From contig DMTG01000134.1 in assembly GCA_003477345.1 (NCBI GenBank), forward strand, positions 1-5,679: DNA of 5,679 nt. Direction: 5' to 3'. This DNA is from Succinivibrionaceae bacterium. GTDB lineage: Bacteria; Pseudomonadota; Gammaproteobacteria; Enterobacterales; Succinivibrionaceae. The notes beneath the pieces were generated by a model. That model was not told the DNA's origin. It saw nothing but the letters and a program-made list of their open reading frames with translations, and did not search any database. Shown here piece by piece: positions 5,585 to 5,679 of the stretch (position 1 is its first letter; each line of letters starts with the position of its first letter). The position numbers and the translations under genes are program-made.

Positions 5585-5679
5585 CTAAGAATATAATTTT
5601 CTAAAAACTCTGTTTTGTATTTCAATTTCATGAAAGCCGCTATTGTCCAGTTCTACGATTCTGAGACAGCCGCCGTTTT
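5585..5679 (-). CDS. Possible 3' end of a gene cut by the window edge
   Basis: On the minus strand an open frame enters from the right edge and runs 30 codons to a TAG at 5585-5587. It encodes GGCLRIVELDNSGFHEIEI and a short basic tail ending in RKLYS. The alternation of hydrophobic and charged residues looks like a real beta-rich protein end, but no family is recognised. If real, the gene runs in the same direction as the DUF4143 gene, 161 bases upstream of its start. A frame this short could be open by chance. Confidence 0.45.
   Translation of the reverse strand, partial: NGGCLRIVELDNSGFHEIEIQNRVFRKLYS

Overview
This is a bacterial DNA window with good Shine-Dalgarno sites, sigma70-like -35/-10 boxes and one TTG start. 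It holds three complete transcription units and probably the 3' tail of a fourth gene. No ribosomal RNA, tRNA, integrase or transposase is present to fix the species. The two flanking families (AAA_14/DUF4143 ATPase and TIGR04076 small protein) are, from general knowledge, frequent in anaerobic gut and rumen bacteria. That is a hint about the host, not an identification.

Left part (1-3541): a two-gene operon encodes a AAA+ ATPase (172-1215) and a cytoplasmic subtilisin-like (S8) serine protease (1212-3464). The genes overlap by four bases. The gene order, domain pairing and protein sizes match the ietA-ietS module, first described as a toxin-antitoxin/stability system on an Agrobacterium Ti plasmid and later listed among anti-phage defence systems. 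A near-consensus promoter (121-149) carries two exact 11-bp copies of TTGTCCCAATA. One abuts the -35 box and the other lies inside the spacer, which looks like a tandem operator. An AT-rich hairpin with a T-run (3517-3541) probably ends the operon. Hand counts of sample lines put the operon near 32-37% G+C against about 45-52% for the genes to its right, which is consistent with horizontal acquisition.

Middle (3542-4091): a structured AT-rich gap precedes a 94-residue cysteine-rich protein of the TIGR04076 family (3654-3938). A convergent intergenic region of about 150 bases follows, with direct repeats and a possible terminator hairpin.

Right part (4092-5679): a minus-strand AAA_14/DUF4143 ATPase (4092-5423) has its own clear promoter (-35 at 5490-5495, -10 at 5467-5472, 17-bp spacer), and two inverted repeats overlap it. 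Beyond this lies an 8-bp-arm inverted repeat (5547-5570). A minus-strand open frame runs off the window edge (5585-5679) and may be the C-terminus of another gene.

Functionally, IetA and IetS are expected to work together, with the ATPase restraining or triggering the protease. The genes to the right show no sequence sign of belonging to that system.
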